Origin: Leucobacter aridicollis
Lineage (GTDB): Bacteria > Actinomycetota > Actinomycetes > Actinomycetales > Microbacteriaceae
Length of the DNA: 64,000 nt
Assembly (NCBI RefSeq): GCF_024399335.1
Contig: NZ_CP075339.1
Coordinates: 2,542,001-2,606,000, forward strand
Direction: 5' to 3'
Shown here one piece after another: positions 56,645 through 64,000 of the stretch; within the stretch, counting starts at the first letter, position 1, and each line of letters starts with the position of its first letter. The notes beneath the pieces are model-generated. The model did not search any database, was not told the DNA's origin, and saw nothing but the letters and a program-made list of their open reading frames with translations. The translations under genes were made by a program, and so were the position numbers.

Positions 56645-57304
56645 ATGTTCACCAAGAAGAAGACTCTCGGCACTGCGTTCGCACTCACGCTCGTCGCGGC
56701 CGCAGCGCTCACCGGATGCTCGATGGATTCAGCGGAGCCAGAGAAGGCCCCGTCGACCGAACAGTCGGGGCCGAGTGAGACCGAGCAGCAAATGGATCCC
56801 GCTGCGAATCTCGTCGGAACCGGCTGCGCCGCATACGCCGAAGCAGTGCCGTCCGGCGCGGGCTCAATTGTCGGCATGTCTCAGGATCCAGTCGCCGTTG
56901 CGGCGTCGAATAATCCCTTGCTCACCACGCTCGTCGCCGCAGTGAGCGGCGGCCTGAACCCTGACGTCGACCTCGTCGACACGCTGAACAGCGACGAGTT
57001 CACGGTGTTCGCCCCCGTTGACGACGCTTTTGCCAAGGTCGATTCGGCAACGATCGACACGCTGAAGACCGACAGTGAGATGCTCTCGTCAATCCTCACC
57101 TACCACGTAGTGCCCGGCCAGATCGAGCCAGCCGACATCGCCGGCACGCACACAACAGTCAACGGTGCCGAACTCACGGTGACTGGTGAGGGCGACGCTT
57201 TGAAGGTGAACGACGCAAACGTGATCTGTGGCGGCGTACAGACCGCCAACGCTGTCGTCTATCTCGTTGACAGCGTTCTCCTGCCTCCGGCGACCGAGAA
57301 GTAG
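56645..57304 (+). CDS. fasciclin-domain lipoprotein (MPT70/MPT83-like)
   Basis: 219 residues; lipoprotein signal with lipobox LTGC (Cys25), a Ser/Glu/Gln-rich linker, then one fasciclin (FAS1) domain with the H1 block [14 protein letters not shown], and YHVVPGQI and the C-terminal [12 protein letters not shown]. Cys61 and Cys195 probably form the disulfide known in MPT70, which would connect it to DipZ next door. It is a membrane-anchored surface protein, likely for adhesion. Strong ribosome site (GAAGGAG). Confidence 0.93.
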   Translation: MFTKKKTLGTAFALTLVAAAALTGCSMDSAEPEKAPSTEQSGPSETEQQMDPAANLVGTGCAAYAEAVPSGAGSIVGMSQDPVAVAASNNPLLTTLVAAVSGGLNPDVDLVDTLNSDEFTVFAPVDDAFAKVDSATIDTLKTDSEMLSSILTYHVVPGQIEPADIAGTHTTVNGAELTVTGEGDALKVNDANVICGGVQTANAVVYLVDSVLLPPATEK

Positions 57305-57335
57305 CGGGGAAGCCCTTCTCGACAGCCGTTGGGCG

Positions 57336-57375
57336 ACGCCGGTGAGGCCACGACTTTCCGTGGCCTCACCGGCGT
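57336..57375 (+). terminator. intrinsic terminator after the fasciclin gene
   Basis: A 17-bp perfect stem (57336-57352 with 57359-57375), 6-nt loop and TTT after it. The remaining 330 bp to the next gene at 57704 show no further gene or clear promoter. Confidence 0.9.
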
Positions 57376-57703
57376 TTTCGGTTCGTCGTTTCGCCAGCCC
57401 AGCCAGTGGAAGTGAGCGTTGGCTGCGTGAGCGCGGGGCCAGCGAAGCACCAGCCATTCCCCTGAGCCCTCGGTTAGCGTCGATCGCCATGAGTGAGCAT
57501 CAAACTGCTCAGTGACCCCGCATTGGGGCGCCGGATTCCAGGTTTGGACTACTCAAGCGACAGCCACAATGTCACAAATGTTGCCGAAAACTCCACCTGC
57601 TGTGCAGTGAGACGACGCACGAGATTTACGCTCTTCAAGCACCGCGTAGCCGTGCCGTCGTCGATTACAACCGACGCGAGACAACGAACTCGAAGGATCA
57701 CGC

Positions 57704-59728
57704 ATGCCACACTCCACCCGCCTCGGAGGCTTCCTCGCTGCGACGCTTGCAGCCTCCACACTCGCGATCGCACCCGGTGCCGCGCAGGCGGTGCAGGACC
57801 CGCTCCCCGACGGCAAGGCTGAGGCGAGCGGAGAGTACGGCCTCATCGGCGACAGCCTTGAAACCATCCCCAACATCTACGGCGTCACGATCGACGATGC
57901 CGGGAGCATCTGGTACGCAGTCACCGATGGCGCATCGCGCGGCATCACCGAGTACCGGCCGGGCACGCTCGACCCGAACGCAGGCGACTACCTCGGCAAC
58001 GGCGAGTACGCGGACGGAACCGGCTACCTTGGCGCTGGCTGGAACGCCCCGCTGCACTACGCGAACCGAGATTCCGGCCGCGACAGTCCAGCTGGCGGCA
58101 CCGAGCCATGGGCAGAGCCGCGCGGCATCGAGGCTCTCCCTGGCGGCGGCATCGCCGTCTCAGACACCAACGGCAACGTCTCGACGCCTACAGGCACGAT
58201 CCTGTTCTACGACGAAGGCCACACGGTCATCGGCAACGCTGGCGTCGGCGGCGACCAGGGATGCACCCAGCTCGCCGAGGGTGAGCTGGCATGGGGACCC
58301 TACTTCACCGTGCTCGACGACAAGCTCTACGCCCCCTACGAAGGTTGCAACGTCGTCAGTGTCTTTTCAGTGCCAGACGGCGAACCGCTCCACCGGCTCA
58401 CCGGCGAGGGCCAGACAGCAGGGGCATCCCCCAACCCCGCCGCGACCAACGGGCCAGGCGGGCTGAGCGACATCTACGGAGTGTCCACGGACGGCCTGTC
58501 AATCTACACAACCGACCTCGGGTACAACAGGAGTCCAGGCGCTGGCATGGTGCAGCGATGGACCCTCACCGACGACGGATCCGACTGGCAGCTCGACCAC
58601 ACGTTCGCGGAAGACGGCGCGCTGAGCTTCCCGGAGGTCATGATGTACAACACGGTCATCGGACCAGCGAATGGCCTGTACACGATTCCGCAGAGCGGCC
58701 CGGTGCAGCGGTTCACGCACGCCGGCGAGTACGTCGCAGACGTGCAGGTGCGTGACGTGCCGTATACCTCGGCGCGCGATCTCGCGATCACGGAGGAGGG
58801 CTGGATCGTGATGACAGCGAAAGGCGAACACAGCCTCCGCATTCTCGCGGAGAGCCCCTCGCCAGTGTCTGGGCTCGCCGGCACGACTGGTGCCGCCGCG
58901 GGAACCGTCGAGCTGTCATGGGATGCGGTTGAAACTACCTACGGTCAGGCGCCCGTACTCGACTACGTCATCGAGCGCTCTCACGACGGCGGGGCGACCT
59001 GGCAGGCAATCGAACGAGACGTCAGCCTCAGCACCACTGCGACGATCGACGGTCTCGCACCCGGCGCATACGACTTCCGCGTGAGCGCGTACAGCGAGGC
59101 CGGCAGGGGCGACAGTGCGATCGTTGACGCTGTTGTTGCGGCCGATGCAGCGCCCGCTGTCGCAACAACGCTCACCGGGACGGCTCCTGAGGTGACCGCA
59201 CTCGGCGCGGGCGTGACGTGGGAAGCGACGATCACCAATCCAGGCAATACGCCGCTCGCTGACGTCGCCGCAGTGTTTGAGGGTGACACTGACGGCGTGG
59301 CTAAGACCGTCGCGGTCGGTGACCTTGAGGTGGGCGAGTCGACGCGGGTCGAGATCGTCACGCCATTGACCGAGGCACATCTCGCGGACCTCACGGCTGC
59401 GAACTCCGTCTCTGTGGTCGGGGTCGCACCCGACGGCACGGCAGTCACCGCCTTGGCGGCGGCGCAGGTTGAGCTCGCTGAGGTTCCGGATCCAGATCCC
59501 ACCGATCCAGACCCCACCGATCCAGATCCCACGAACCCCGCCCCCACCGGCCCGACGGCCCCCGGCACTGGCGGCGACGGCTCGGGCACTCATCCGACCC
59601 CGAAAGGCGGCGCTAACGCGCTGGCACAGAGCGGCTCTAGCGTACCGGCCAGCCTGGCAGTTGGCGCGGCCCTCGTCGCCGCGGGCGCGATGTGGCTCCT
59701 CGCGCGGAAGCGCCGCACGACAGCCTAG
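57704..59728 (+). CDS. wall-anchored beta-propeller / fibronectin type III surface protein
   Basis: 674 residues. Signal peptide with cleavage near AQAVQD; about 350 residues with repeated YGVT..IWYAVTDG / GGIAVSDTNG / IYGVSTDGLSIYTTDLG units suggest a beta-propeller; an FnIII domain (about 390-480); a CARDB-like beta domain; a Pro-Thr-Asp-rich spacer with DPDPT repeats; and a C-terminal sorting signal LAQSG, hydrophobic helix and RKRR tail. LAQSG resembles the LAxTG motif used by actinobacterial class E sortases. It is expected to be covalently attached to the wall. The ligand is unknown. Confidence 0.85.
   Translation: MPHSTRLGGFLAATLAASTLAIAPGAAQAVQDPLPDGKAEASGEYGLIGDSLETIPNIYGVTIDDAGSIWYAVTDGASRGITEYRPGTLDPNAGDYLGNGEYADGTGYLGAGWNAPLHYANRDSGRDSPAGGTEPWAEPRGIEALPGGGIAVSDTNGNVSTPTGTILFYDEGHTVIGNAGVGGDQGCTQLAEGELAWGPYFTVLDDKLYAPYEGCNVVSVFSVPDGEPLHRLTGEGQTAGASPNPAATNGPGGLSDIYGVSTDGLSIYTTDLGYNRSPGAGMVQRWTLTDDGSDWQLDHTFAEDGALSFPEVMMYNTVIGPANGLYTIPQSGPVQRFTHAGEYVADVQVRDVPYTSARDLAITEEGWIVMTAKGEHSLRILAESPSPVSGLAGTTGAAAGTVELSWDAVETTYGQAPVLDYVIERSHDGGATWQAIERDVSLSTTATIDGLAPGAYDFRVSAYSEAGRGDSAIVDAVVAADAAPAVATTLTGTAPEVTALGAGVTWEATITNPGNTPLADVAAVFEGDTDGVAKTVAVGDLEVGESTRVEIVTPLTEAHLADLTAANSVSVVGVAPDGTAVTALAAAQVELAEVPDPDPTDPDPTDPDPTNPAPTGPTAPGTGGDGSGTHPTPKGGANALAQSGSSVPASLAVGAALVAAGAMWLLARKRRTTA
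59489..59533 (+). repeat. three tandem 15-bp repeats coding DPDPT
   Basis: GATCCAGATCCCACC, GATCCAGACCCCACC and GATCCAGATCCCACG in a row (59489-59503, 59504-59518, 59519-59533). They form the spacer before the wall-sorting signal and may vary in number between strains. Confidence 0.88.
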
Positions 59729-59735
59729 ATCGCAA

Positions 59736-59770
59736 GTGCGGGGCCGGCTGCAAACAGCTAGGCCCCGCAC
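59736..59770 (+). terminator. terminator after the surface protein gene
   Basis: GTGCGGGGCC (59736-59745) pairs with GGCCCCGCAC (59761-59770), with an inner GCTG/CAGC helix. It lies 8 bp after the stop of the plus-strand gene. Confidence 0.75.
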
Positions 59771-59774
59771 AACC

Positions 59775-59815
59775 CGAATGGGTCAGCCCGCCCCCACGAC
59801 GGCCTGACCCATTCG
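59775..59815 (-). terminator. terminator after hemQ
   Basis: A 12-bp stem CGAATGGGTCAG (59775-59786) against 59804-59815 with a 17-nt loop, just before the hemQ stop on the minus strand. With the preceding hairpin it separates convergent genes. Confidence 0.7.
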
Positions 59816-59834
59816 AGAGTTCGGTGCGGCGACG

Positions 59835-60563
59835 CTACTCGGCGGCGCTCCCGAGCACACGAGCAAGCAGGACCTCGGGCTCGACACGCGGACCCGTGAA
59901 GAACGGCGTCTCCTCGATCACGTGGCGACGGGCCTCCGTCGCACGAAGCTCACGCATCAAGTCCACGATGCGCGTCAGATCGGCCGACTCGAACGCGAGC
60001 AGCCATTCATAGTCGCCGAGCGCGAACGACGCGACAGTGTTCGCGAGCACGTCTCCGTAGTCACGGGCGGCTGCACCGTGCTCCCGGAGCATCTTCGAGC
60101 GCTCCTCGTCTGGCAGGAGATACCATTCGCGGCTGCGCACGAACGGGTACACGCAGAGGTAATCGCCCGGGGTCTCACCCGCAAGAAAGGCGGGGATGTG
60201 TGCCCTGTTGAACTCGGCTGCGCGGTGCACACCGATGTTCGACCACACAGGTGCGAGTCTGCCGCCTGCGCCAGTGAGGATCGCACGGTAGCCCGCTTGT
60301 AGTGCCTCGGTCGAGGGGGCGTGGAGCCAGACGAGCACGTCGGCGTCCGCGCGGAAGCCGGCGACGTCGTACCATCCGCGGACGCTCAGTCCGTCGACCG
60401 CAGCCAGCGCCGCGACAGTCGCAGAGACCGCTGCCGCGGGATTCGCCACTGCGGCGGCGGCGCGCTCCTCGCGGAACACCGCGAACATTGTGTAGTTCAC
60501 CGCCTCGTTGATGGACTCGGCAATTGCGCTGTGGTCAATGACAGGGCGAACAGTCTCGGTCAC
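59835..60563 (-). CDS. hemQ: coproheme decarboxylase HemQ
   Basis: 242 residues, chlorite-dismutase-fold HemQ (ChdC), making haem b from coprohaem by two decarboxylations with peroxide. The motif [14 protein letters not shown] places the catalytic Tyr at 139, and His162 (MLREHG) is in the expected position of the axial haem ligand. It lies 14 bp downstream of the ferrochelatase gene, the coproporphyrin-dependent arrangement of Gram-positives. Confidence 0.93.
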   Translation of the reverse strand: MTETVRPVIDHSAIAESINEAVNYTMFAVFREERAAAAVANPAAAVSATVAALAAVDGLSVRGWYDVAGFRADADVLVWLHAPSTEALQAGYRAILTGAGGRLAPVWSNIGVHRAAEFNRAHIPAFLAGETPGDYLCVYPFVRSREWYLLPDEERSKMLREHGAAARDYGDVLANTVASFALGDYEWLLAFESADLTRIVDLMRELRATEARRHVIEETPFFTGPRVEPEVLLARVLGSAAE

Positions 60564-60577
60564 GATCTCTCCTTCGG

Positions 60578-61690
60578 TTAATCCTCGGCCCCGGCGAGCA
60601 CAGGAATGCCTGTCACCTCGCCGTGGCGCATACGGCAGCTCCCGGGTGGGGCGACGTCTGGCAGCGCCGGGTACTCCCCGACGGTCACTGGCGTGGCGTC
60701 CTCGCCCCGCTCACGGGCGGCACGCTCGACGACGAGGTCGACGAGGCCGGACACGAACTTGTCTCGCACTCCGACCGTGTCGGCTCTGACGGCCTGAATC
60801 CCGAGTTCGCCAGCTGTCTCCATCGCCTCGGTGTCGAGGTCGAATGCGACCTCCATGTGGTCGGAGATGAAACCGATCGGGGCGATAACAACCTTGCGCA
60901 CGCCCTGTTTTGCAAGCTCTTCGAGGTGATCGTTGACGTCAGGTTCGAGCCACGGGGTCCGCGGGTCGCCTGAACGCGAGCAGTACGCGAGCGAGGATTC
61001 GAATGCCGGCGCGACATCGCCAGCGAGAAGCGCGTTGATCGTCGCAAGCACATCCTCGTGCTGCTCACGGTACCCGGGTCCGGTCTCGGCCGACGCGTCC
61101 TGCATCGTGTCCGGGATCGAGTGGGTGACGTAGACGACGTGGGCGCCGGCGAGACCGCCGTCGAGCTTCACCGCGGCTTCCGCAATTGCGTCTGCGTTTG
61201 CGGCGACGAAGCCCGGGTCATTGAAGAACGGTCGAACGATATCAATCTCTGGGGCCGCGTCACCGAGATCGGCGACCGCCGCAGCGAGGTGCTCGCGGTA
61301 CTGGCGGCTCCCCGAGTACGAGGCGTAGGCGCTGGTTACGATGGTGAGTACGCGCTTCGCGCCAAACGCAACAGCATCGCGAAGAGTGTCGACTGTGTAC
61401 GGGTGCCAGTTTCGGTTGCCCCAGACGACCGGCAGTTCGATGCCGCGGCGTTCGAGCTCGACCTGCAGCGCCCGCAACAGGTCAAGGTTTTGCTCGTTGA
61501 TCGGACTCTTGCCCTCGAAGTGCCCGTAGTGCTCACCCACTTCGACGAGTCGGTCCTCCGGGATGTTCTTGCCAACGGTGACATTGCGCAAGAACGGAAG
61601 CACGTCGTCGGGCCCGTTGGGGCCGCCAAAGGAGCAGAGGAGCAGGGCATCGTAAGGAGCCGCGAGTGCGGCGGGCGAATTCTCAGTCAC
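60578..61690 (-). CDS. cpfC: coproporphyrin III ferrochelatase
   Basis: 370 residues. [18 protein letters not shown] at the N-terminus, the catalytic His in YVTHSIPD, and [16 protein letters not shown] with the acidic metal-binding residues are the ferrochelatase signature. Inserts Fe2+ into coproporphyrin III before HemQ. First gene of the cpfC-hemQ unit and divergent from an iron-type ABC importer, sharing a 126-bp control region. Confidence 0.94.
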   Translation of the reverse strand: MTENSPAALAAPYDALLLCSFGGPNGPDDVLPFLRNVTVGKNIPEDRLVEVGEHYGHFEGKSPINEQNLDLLRALQVELERRGIELPVVWGNRNWHPYTVDTLRDAVAFGAKRVLTIVTSAYASYSGSRQYREHLAAAVADLGDAAPEIDIVRPFFNDPGFVAANADAIAEAAVKLDGGLAGAHVVYVTHSIPDTMQDASAETGPGYREQHEDVLATINALLAGDVAPAFESSLAYCSRSGDPRTPWLEPDVNDHLEELAKQGVRKVVIAPIGFISDHMEVAFDLDTEAMETAGELGIQAVRADTVGVRDKFVSGLVDLVVERAARERGEDATPVTVGEYPALPDVAPPGSCRMRHGEVTGIPVLAGAED

Positions 61691-61732
61691 GCTCCGTACG
61701 CTATTCGACCGAACCTGAACGTCTGATGTGAA

Positions 61733-61754
61733 AGATCTGACTTATTAGATCTGA
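61733..61754. promoter_or_regulatory. AGATCTGA direct repeat in cpfC / iron ABC intergenic region
   Basis: AGATCTGA at 61733-61740 and 61747-61754, 14 bp apart start-to-start; each contains the palindrome AGATCT. It lies between divergent ferrochelatase and iron-uptake genes and could bind an iron or haem regulator, but does not match the usual DtxR/IdeR box. Confidence 0.4.
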
Positions 61755-61816
61755 TCTATGGCTAGAGTGGACCAGGCGCCATTCGACGCCCGCACTCAAT
61801 CGGCACCAGGAGATCC

Positions 61817-62827
61817 GTGAGCCGCACACGACACCCAGCGATGTGGACCGCAATTGTCGGAACACTCGCGCTCGGCGTATGCGCACTGTTCTCGCTCATG
61901 CTTGGCATCGTACGCCTCAGCCCTGGCGAGACGCTCGGCGCCCTCTTCGCGCCAGCCAACGCAGAAATGCAGGCGGCGACTGTCGTGTGGTCGATCAGAC
62001 TCCCCCGGATTGCCGTGGCCGCACTCGTCGGCGCGGCGCTCGCCGTCGTCGGAACCGTCATGCAGGCCATCCTGCGAAACCCGCTCGCAGAGCCAGGCAT
62101 CACCGGCGTGTCCGCAGGCGCTGCAGTCGGGGCTGTCGCCGGCATCACTCTCGGGTTCTCTGGCACGCATCAGTGGGGAGTCCCGGTCGCAGCATTCGCC
62201 GGAGCCGCCACAGTCGCCCTAATTCTGCTCAGCGTGCTGCGGAGCCGTCGCGACCTTGGACCGGGCACCATCATTCTCGTCGGCGTTTCAATCAGTGCCC
62301 TCGCCGGCGCGCTCATCAACGTTCTCATTGCGAACGCGAAAGACGACGCGCTGGTACGCAGCGCAATGTTCTGGCTCGCCGGAGACCTCGAACTGCGGAG
62401 CTGGGATCACGTCACTCTCGCCATTGCCCCGATCCTGATCGGCGTCGCCTACCTCGCGACGCGAGTGCGTGCGCTAGACGCGCTCTCGCTCGGCGAAGAG
62501 ATCGCCGCGACCTCCGGGGTGAACGTCACGCGAGAGCGCACGGTACTTCTGCTCGTCGCCGCGCTCGTCACGGGAGCCGCAGTCGCGGTGAGCGGAATCA
62601 TCAGCTTCGTCGGTCTCGTTGTACCCCACTTTCTTCGACTACTCGTCGGCGCGTCGCACGCGCGACTCCTGCCTCTCGCGGCACTCGGTGGGGCGCTCTT
62701 CCTCATCGCCGCCGACACCGTCGCGCGCACCGCATTCGGAGCAGTTGTCGTGCAGACAGGCGTCGTCGCCGCGCTCGTCGGCGCGCCCGTATTCCTCGCG
62801 CTCCTACTCCGAAAGGGCCGCTCGTGA
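61817..62827 (+). CDS. iron/siderophore ABC transporter, permease (FecCD family)
   Basis: 336 residues with about nine to ten helices. Signatures are RLPRIAVAALVGAALAVVGTVMQ, RNPLAEPGITGVSAGAAVGA and the cytoplasmic FVGLVVPHFLRLLVGASHARLLP. BtuC/FecCD-type importer for ferric siderophore, haem or cobalamin. Starts at GTG 61817 after AGGAGA. It is the first gene of the transporter operon and overlaps the ATPase gene by GTGA. Confidence 0.94.
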   Translation: MSRTRHPAMWTAIVGTLALGVCALFSLMLGIVRLSPGETLGALFAPANAEMQAATVVWSIRLPRIAVAALVGAALAVVGTVMQAILRNPLAEPGITGVSAGAAVGAVAGITLGFSGTHQWGVPVAAFAGAATVALILLSVLRSRRDLGPGTIILVGVSISALAGALINVLIANAKDDALVRSAMFWLAGDLELRSWDHVTLAIAPILIGVAYLATRVRALDALSLGEEIAATSGVNVTRERTVLLLVAALVTGAAVAVSGIISFVGLVVPHFLRLLVGASHARLLPLAALGGALFLIAADTVARTAFGAVVVQTGVVAALVGAPVFLALLLRKGRS

Positions 62828-63597
62828 TCCCCGCCCCGAGCGTGCTGCAGCCGCTAGAGCTCACTGAGTTCGGTGCAATACGCGGCAGCGCTTCGCTGAG
62901 CGACCCGCTGTCGCTGCGGCTCGAGCCCGGCACGGTGCTGGGGATCGTCGGCCCGAACGGCGTCGGAAAATCCTCCCTGCTCGGCGCGATCGCGCACTCG
63001 GGCGTCACAAGCTACGGTCGGGCGGTGTTCGGAGGTGAGGATCTCGGCAGGCTCCGCCCGAAACGCCGTGCCCAGGTCGTCTCGCTCATGGCGCAGGATC
63101 ATGGAGCGCCAGGCGAGCTGCGCGTCAACGAGCTTGTCGCGGTTGGCGCCTGGGCCTCGGGGCGGGAGGATCCGGCCGAAGCCGTCGCGGCGGCACTCAC
63201 GCGCGCCGGGATATCGAACCTCGCAGACCGCCGGTACGGGACGCTCTCTGGAGGCCAGCGCCAGCTCGTTCAACTCGCGCGCGTGCTCGCACAGAACACC
63301 CCAATTGTGGTCATGGACGAACCGACAAGCGCGCTCGATCTCGCCCACCAACGCGCGGTCGAGCAAATCATGCGAGGCCTCGGCAATCAGGGCCGGATCG
63401 TGATCGCCGCAATTCACGATCTCAGCCTTGCCCTCAACACGTGTACACGAGTGCTCCTGCTCGATCCAGGCGGCGCGTCGCACAGCGGTCCGCCTCATGA
63501 GGTGCTCGGACCCGACCGCGTATTCGCAGCGTATGGAGTACGCACCACGATCCACACCACCCCGCAGGGCCGCCGCATTCTCGCAGCGGATGACTAA
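62824..63597 (+). CDS. iron/siderophore ABC transporter, ATP-binding protein
   Basis: 257 residues from GTG 62824 overlapping the permease stop; the frame is open back to 61843, but that part is a shadow of the permease gene. Walker A GPNGVGKSS, signature LSGGQRQL, Walker [13 protein letters not shown] and H-loop AIHDLS are in normal order, FecE/BtuD type. It energises the permease; the substrate is probably ferric siderophore, haem or cobalamin. Confidence 0.93.
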   Translation: MIPAPSVLQPLELTEFGAIRGSASLSDPLSLRLEPGTVLGIVGPNGVGKSSLLGAIAHSGVTSYGRAVFGGEDLGRLRPKRRAQVVSLMAQDHGAPGELRVNELVAVGAWASGREDPAEAVAAALTRAGISNLADRRYGTLSGGQRQLVQLARVLAQNTPIVVMDEPTSALDLAHQRAVEQIMRGLGNQGRIVIAAIHDLSLALNTCTRVLLLDPGGASHSGPPHEVLGPDRVFAAYGVRTTIHTTPQGRRILAADD

Positions 63598-63633
63598 TCG
63601 CGGAGCGCCAGCCGCCCCTCGCGAAAGGAAGAC

Positions 63634-64000
63634 ATGAAGACCACTCGCACGCTCACCACGGTTGCGTTCATCGCCCTCTCAGCGATGGCGTTCACAGGCT
63701 GCGCTGCAGCAGCACCTGCCGAGCAATCAGGATCGTCTGAGCACGACACGGGCGCGCACCGAGGACAGGGCTTTCCGCGCACCATCGAGATTCCCGCGGG
63801 TCGCGGCGGTGACGCACACAGCCTCACGATTGAGGCTCAGCCGAAGGCGATTGCTGCCCTCGACTACGAAAGCGCCGAGGTGCTTGCCGAGCTCGGGCTC
63901 GCCGACAATGTCGTGCTCATCCCCGAGGCTGTACTCAATCCGGCGCTCGGCGGTCACACTGAGGAGCTTGCCAACGTTCCCGCCACATTCCCCGTCGCGA
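63634..64000 (+). CDS. iron/siderophore ABC transporter binding lipoprotein, 3' end cut by window
   Basis: 122 codons are visible. Start ATG 63634 after GAAAGGAAG. Signal peptide MKTTRTLTTVAFIALSAMAF with lipobox FTGC (Cys about 23). The mature part begins a type 3 binding-protein fold: RTIEIPAGRGG, EAQPKAIAALDYESAEVLAELG and LADNVVLIPEAV are typical of FecB/FhuD-like proteins. It is the third gene of the operon, an unusual position for a binding protein. The remainder lies beyond the window. Confidence 0.9.
   Translation, partial: MKTTRTLTTVAFIALSAMAFTGCAAAAPAEQSGSSEHDTGAHRGQGFPRTIEIPAGRGGDAHSLTIEAQPKAIAALDYESAEVLAELGLADNVVLIPEAVLNPALGGHTEELANVPATFPVA

Noticed and set aside
57541..57600. 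CAATGT...CCGAAA as a third SigK promoter before the surface protein gene
   Set aside because: Spacing is 11 bp instead of 15 and both boxes differ from the pair at dipZ/fasciclin.
61843..62823. N-terminal 327 codons of the long frame ending at 63597
   Set aside because: Overlaps the FecCD permease in another phase and is Arg-rich. The ATPase similarity starts only at GTG 62824.

Overview
The window is GC-rich and densely coded, with many ATGA/GTGA start-stop overlaps, frequent GTG starts and no mobile elements, rRNA or CRISPR. Several features point to a high-GC actinobacterium: a GTP-type PEP carboxykinase, an ScfR/RamB-like regulator and a GAF-LuxR (RamA-like) regulator, DivIC, a DUF501 protein, a HemQ/ferrochelatase pair with an actinobacterial-type HemQ, SigK/RskA with DipZ and a MPT70/83-like fasciclin protein, and an LAxSG-type wall-sorting signal. 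Gene order and protein character suggest Microbacteriaceae, perhaps Leucobacter; that placement is an inference.

Layout. 1-1.6 kb: end of a 3-hydroxybutyrate dehydrogenase gene coupled to an alpha/beta hydrolase. 1.7-6.7 kb: pckG divergent from a RamB/PrpR-like regulator, then ndh (NDH-2). 6.9-10.5 kb: hisS, eno, divIC and DUF501 on the minus strand. 10.6-16.0 kb: an IclR regulator divergent from a four-gene operon (class V aminotransferase, peptidase E, DUF1177, OPT transporter), probably for peptide uptake and breakdown. 16.1-19.1 kb: acetate symporter actP with its DUF485 partner, divergent from a RamA-like regulator. 19.2-25.5 kb: housekeeping block mazG, mfd, pth, rplY plus a small lipoprotein. 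25.7-28.3 kb: two NAD(P)-dependent oxidoreductase-type proteins, a YbaK-like deacylase and a MarR regulator with a perfect palindrome in front of it. 28.4-31.2 kb: divergent NarL-type response regulator and histidine kinase.

31.3-37.3 kb: a HisD-like dehydrogenase and LysR regulator, a polar amino acid ABC transporter and a homoserine-dehydrogenase-like protein. 37.3-39.9 kb: prs, glmU and tRNA-Gln. 40.0-45.1 kb: a MarR regulator, an amidase whose start codon lies in a hairpin, an acyl-CoA dehydrogenase and a large membrane protein. 45.3-53.1 kb: a complete high-affinity potassium system kdpFABCDE, preceded by an extra 27-residue KdpF-like miniprotein.

53.2-57.3 kb is the most distinctive module: rskA, sigK and dipZ on the minus strand, divergent from a fasciclin lipoprotein gene. 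The two divergent promoters carry the same bipartite element, CAATCC-N15-CCGAAC, which resembles the mycobacterial SigK promoter. 57.7-59.7 kb encodes a wall-anchored beta-propeller/FnIII protein. 59.8-61.7 kb has hemQ and coproporphyrin ferrochelatase, divergent from an iron-type ABC importer (permease, ATPase, and a binding lipoprotein cut by the window end). Together the genes describe a free-living aerobe able to use acetate, ketone bodies and peptides, with classical potassium, iron and haem homeostasis.
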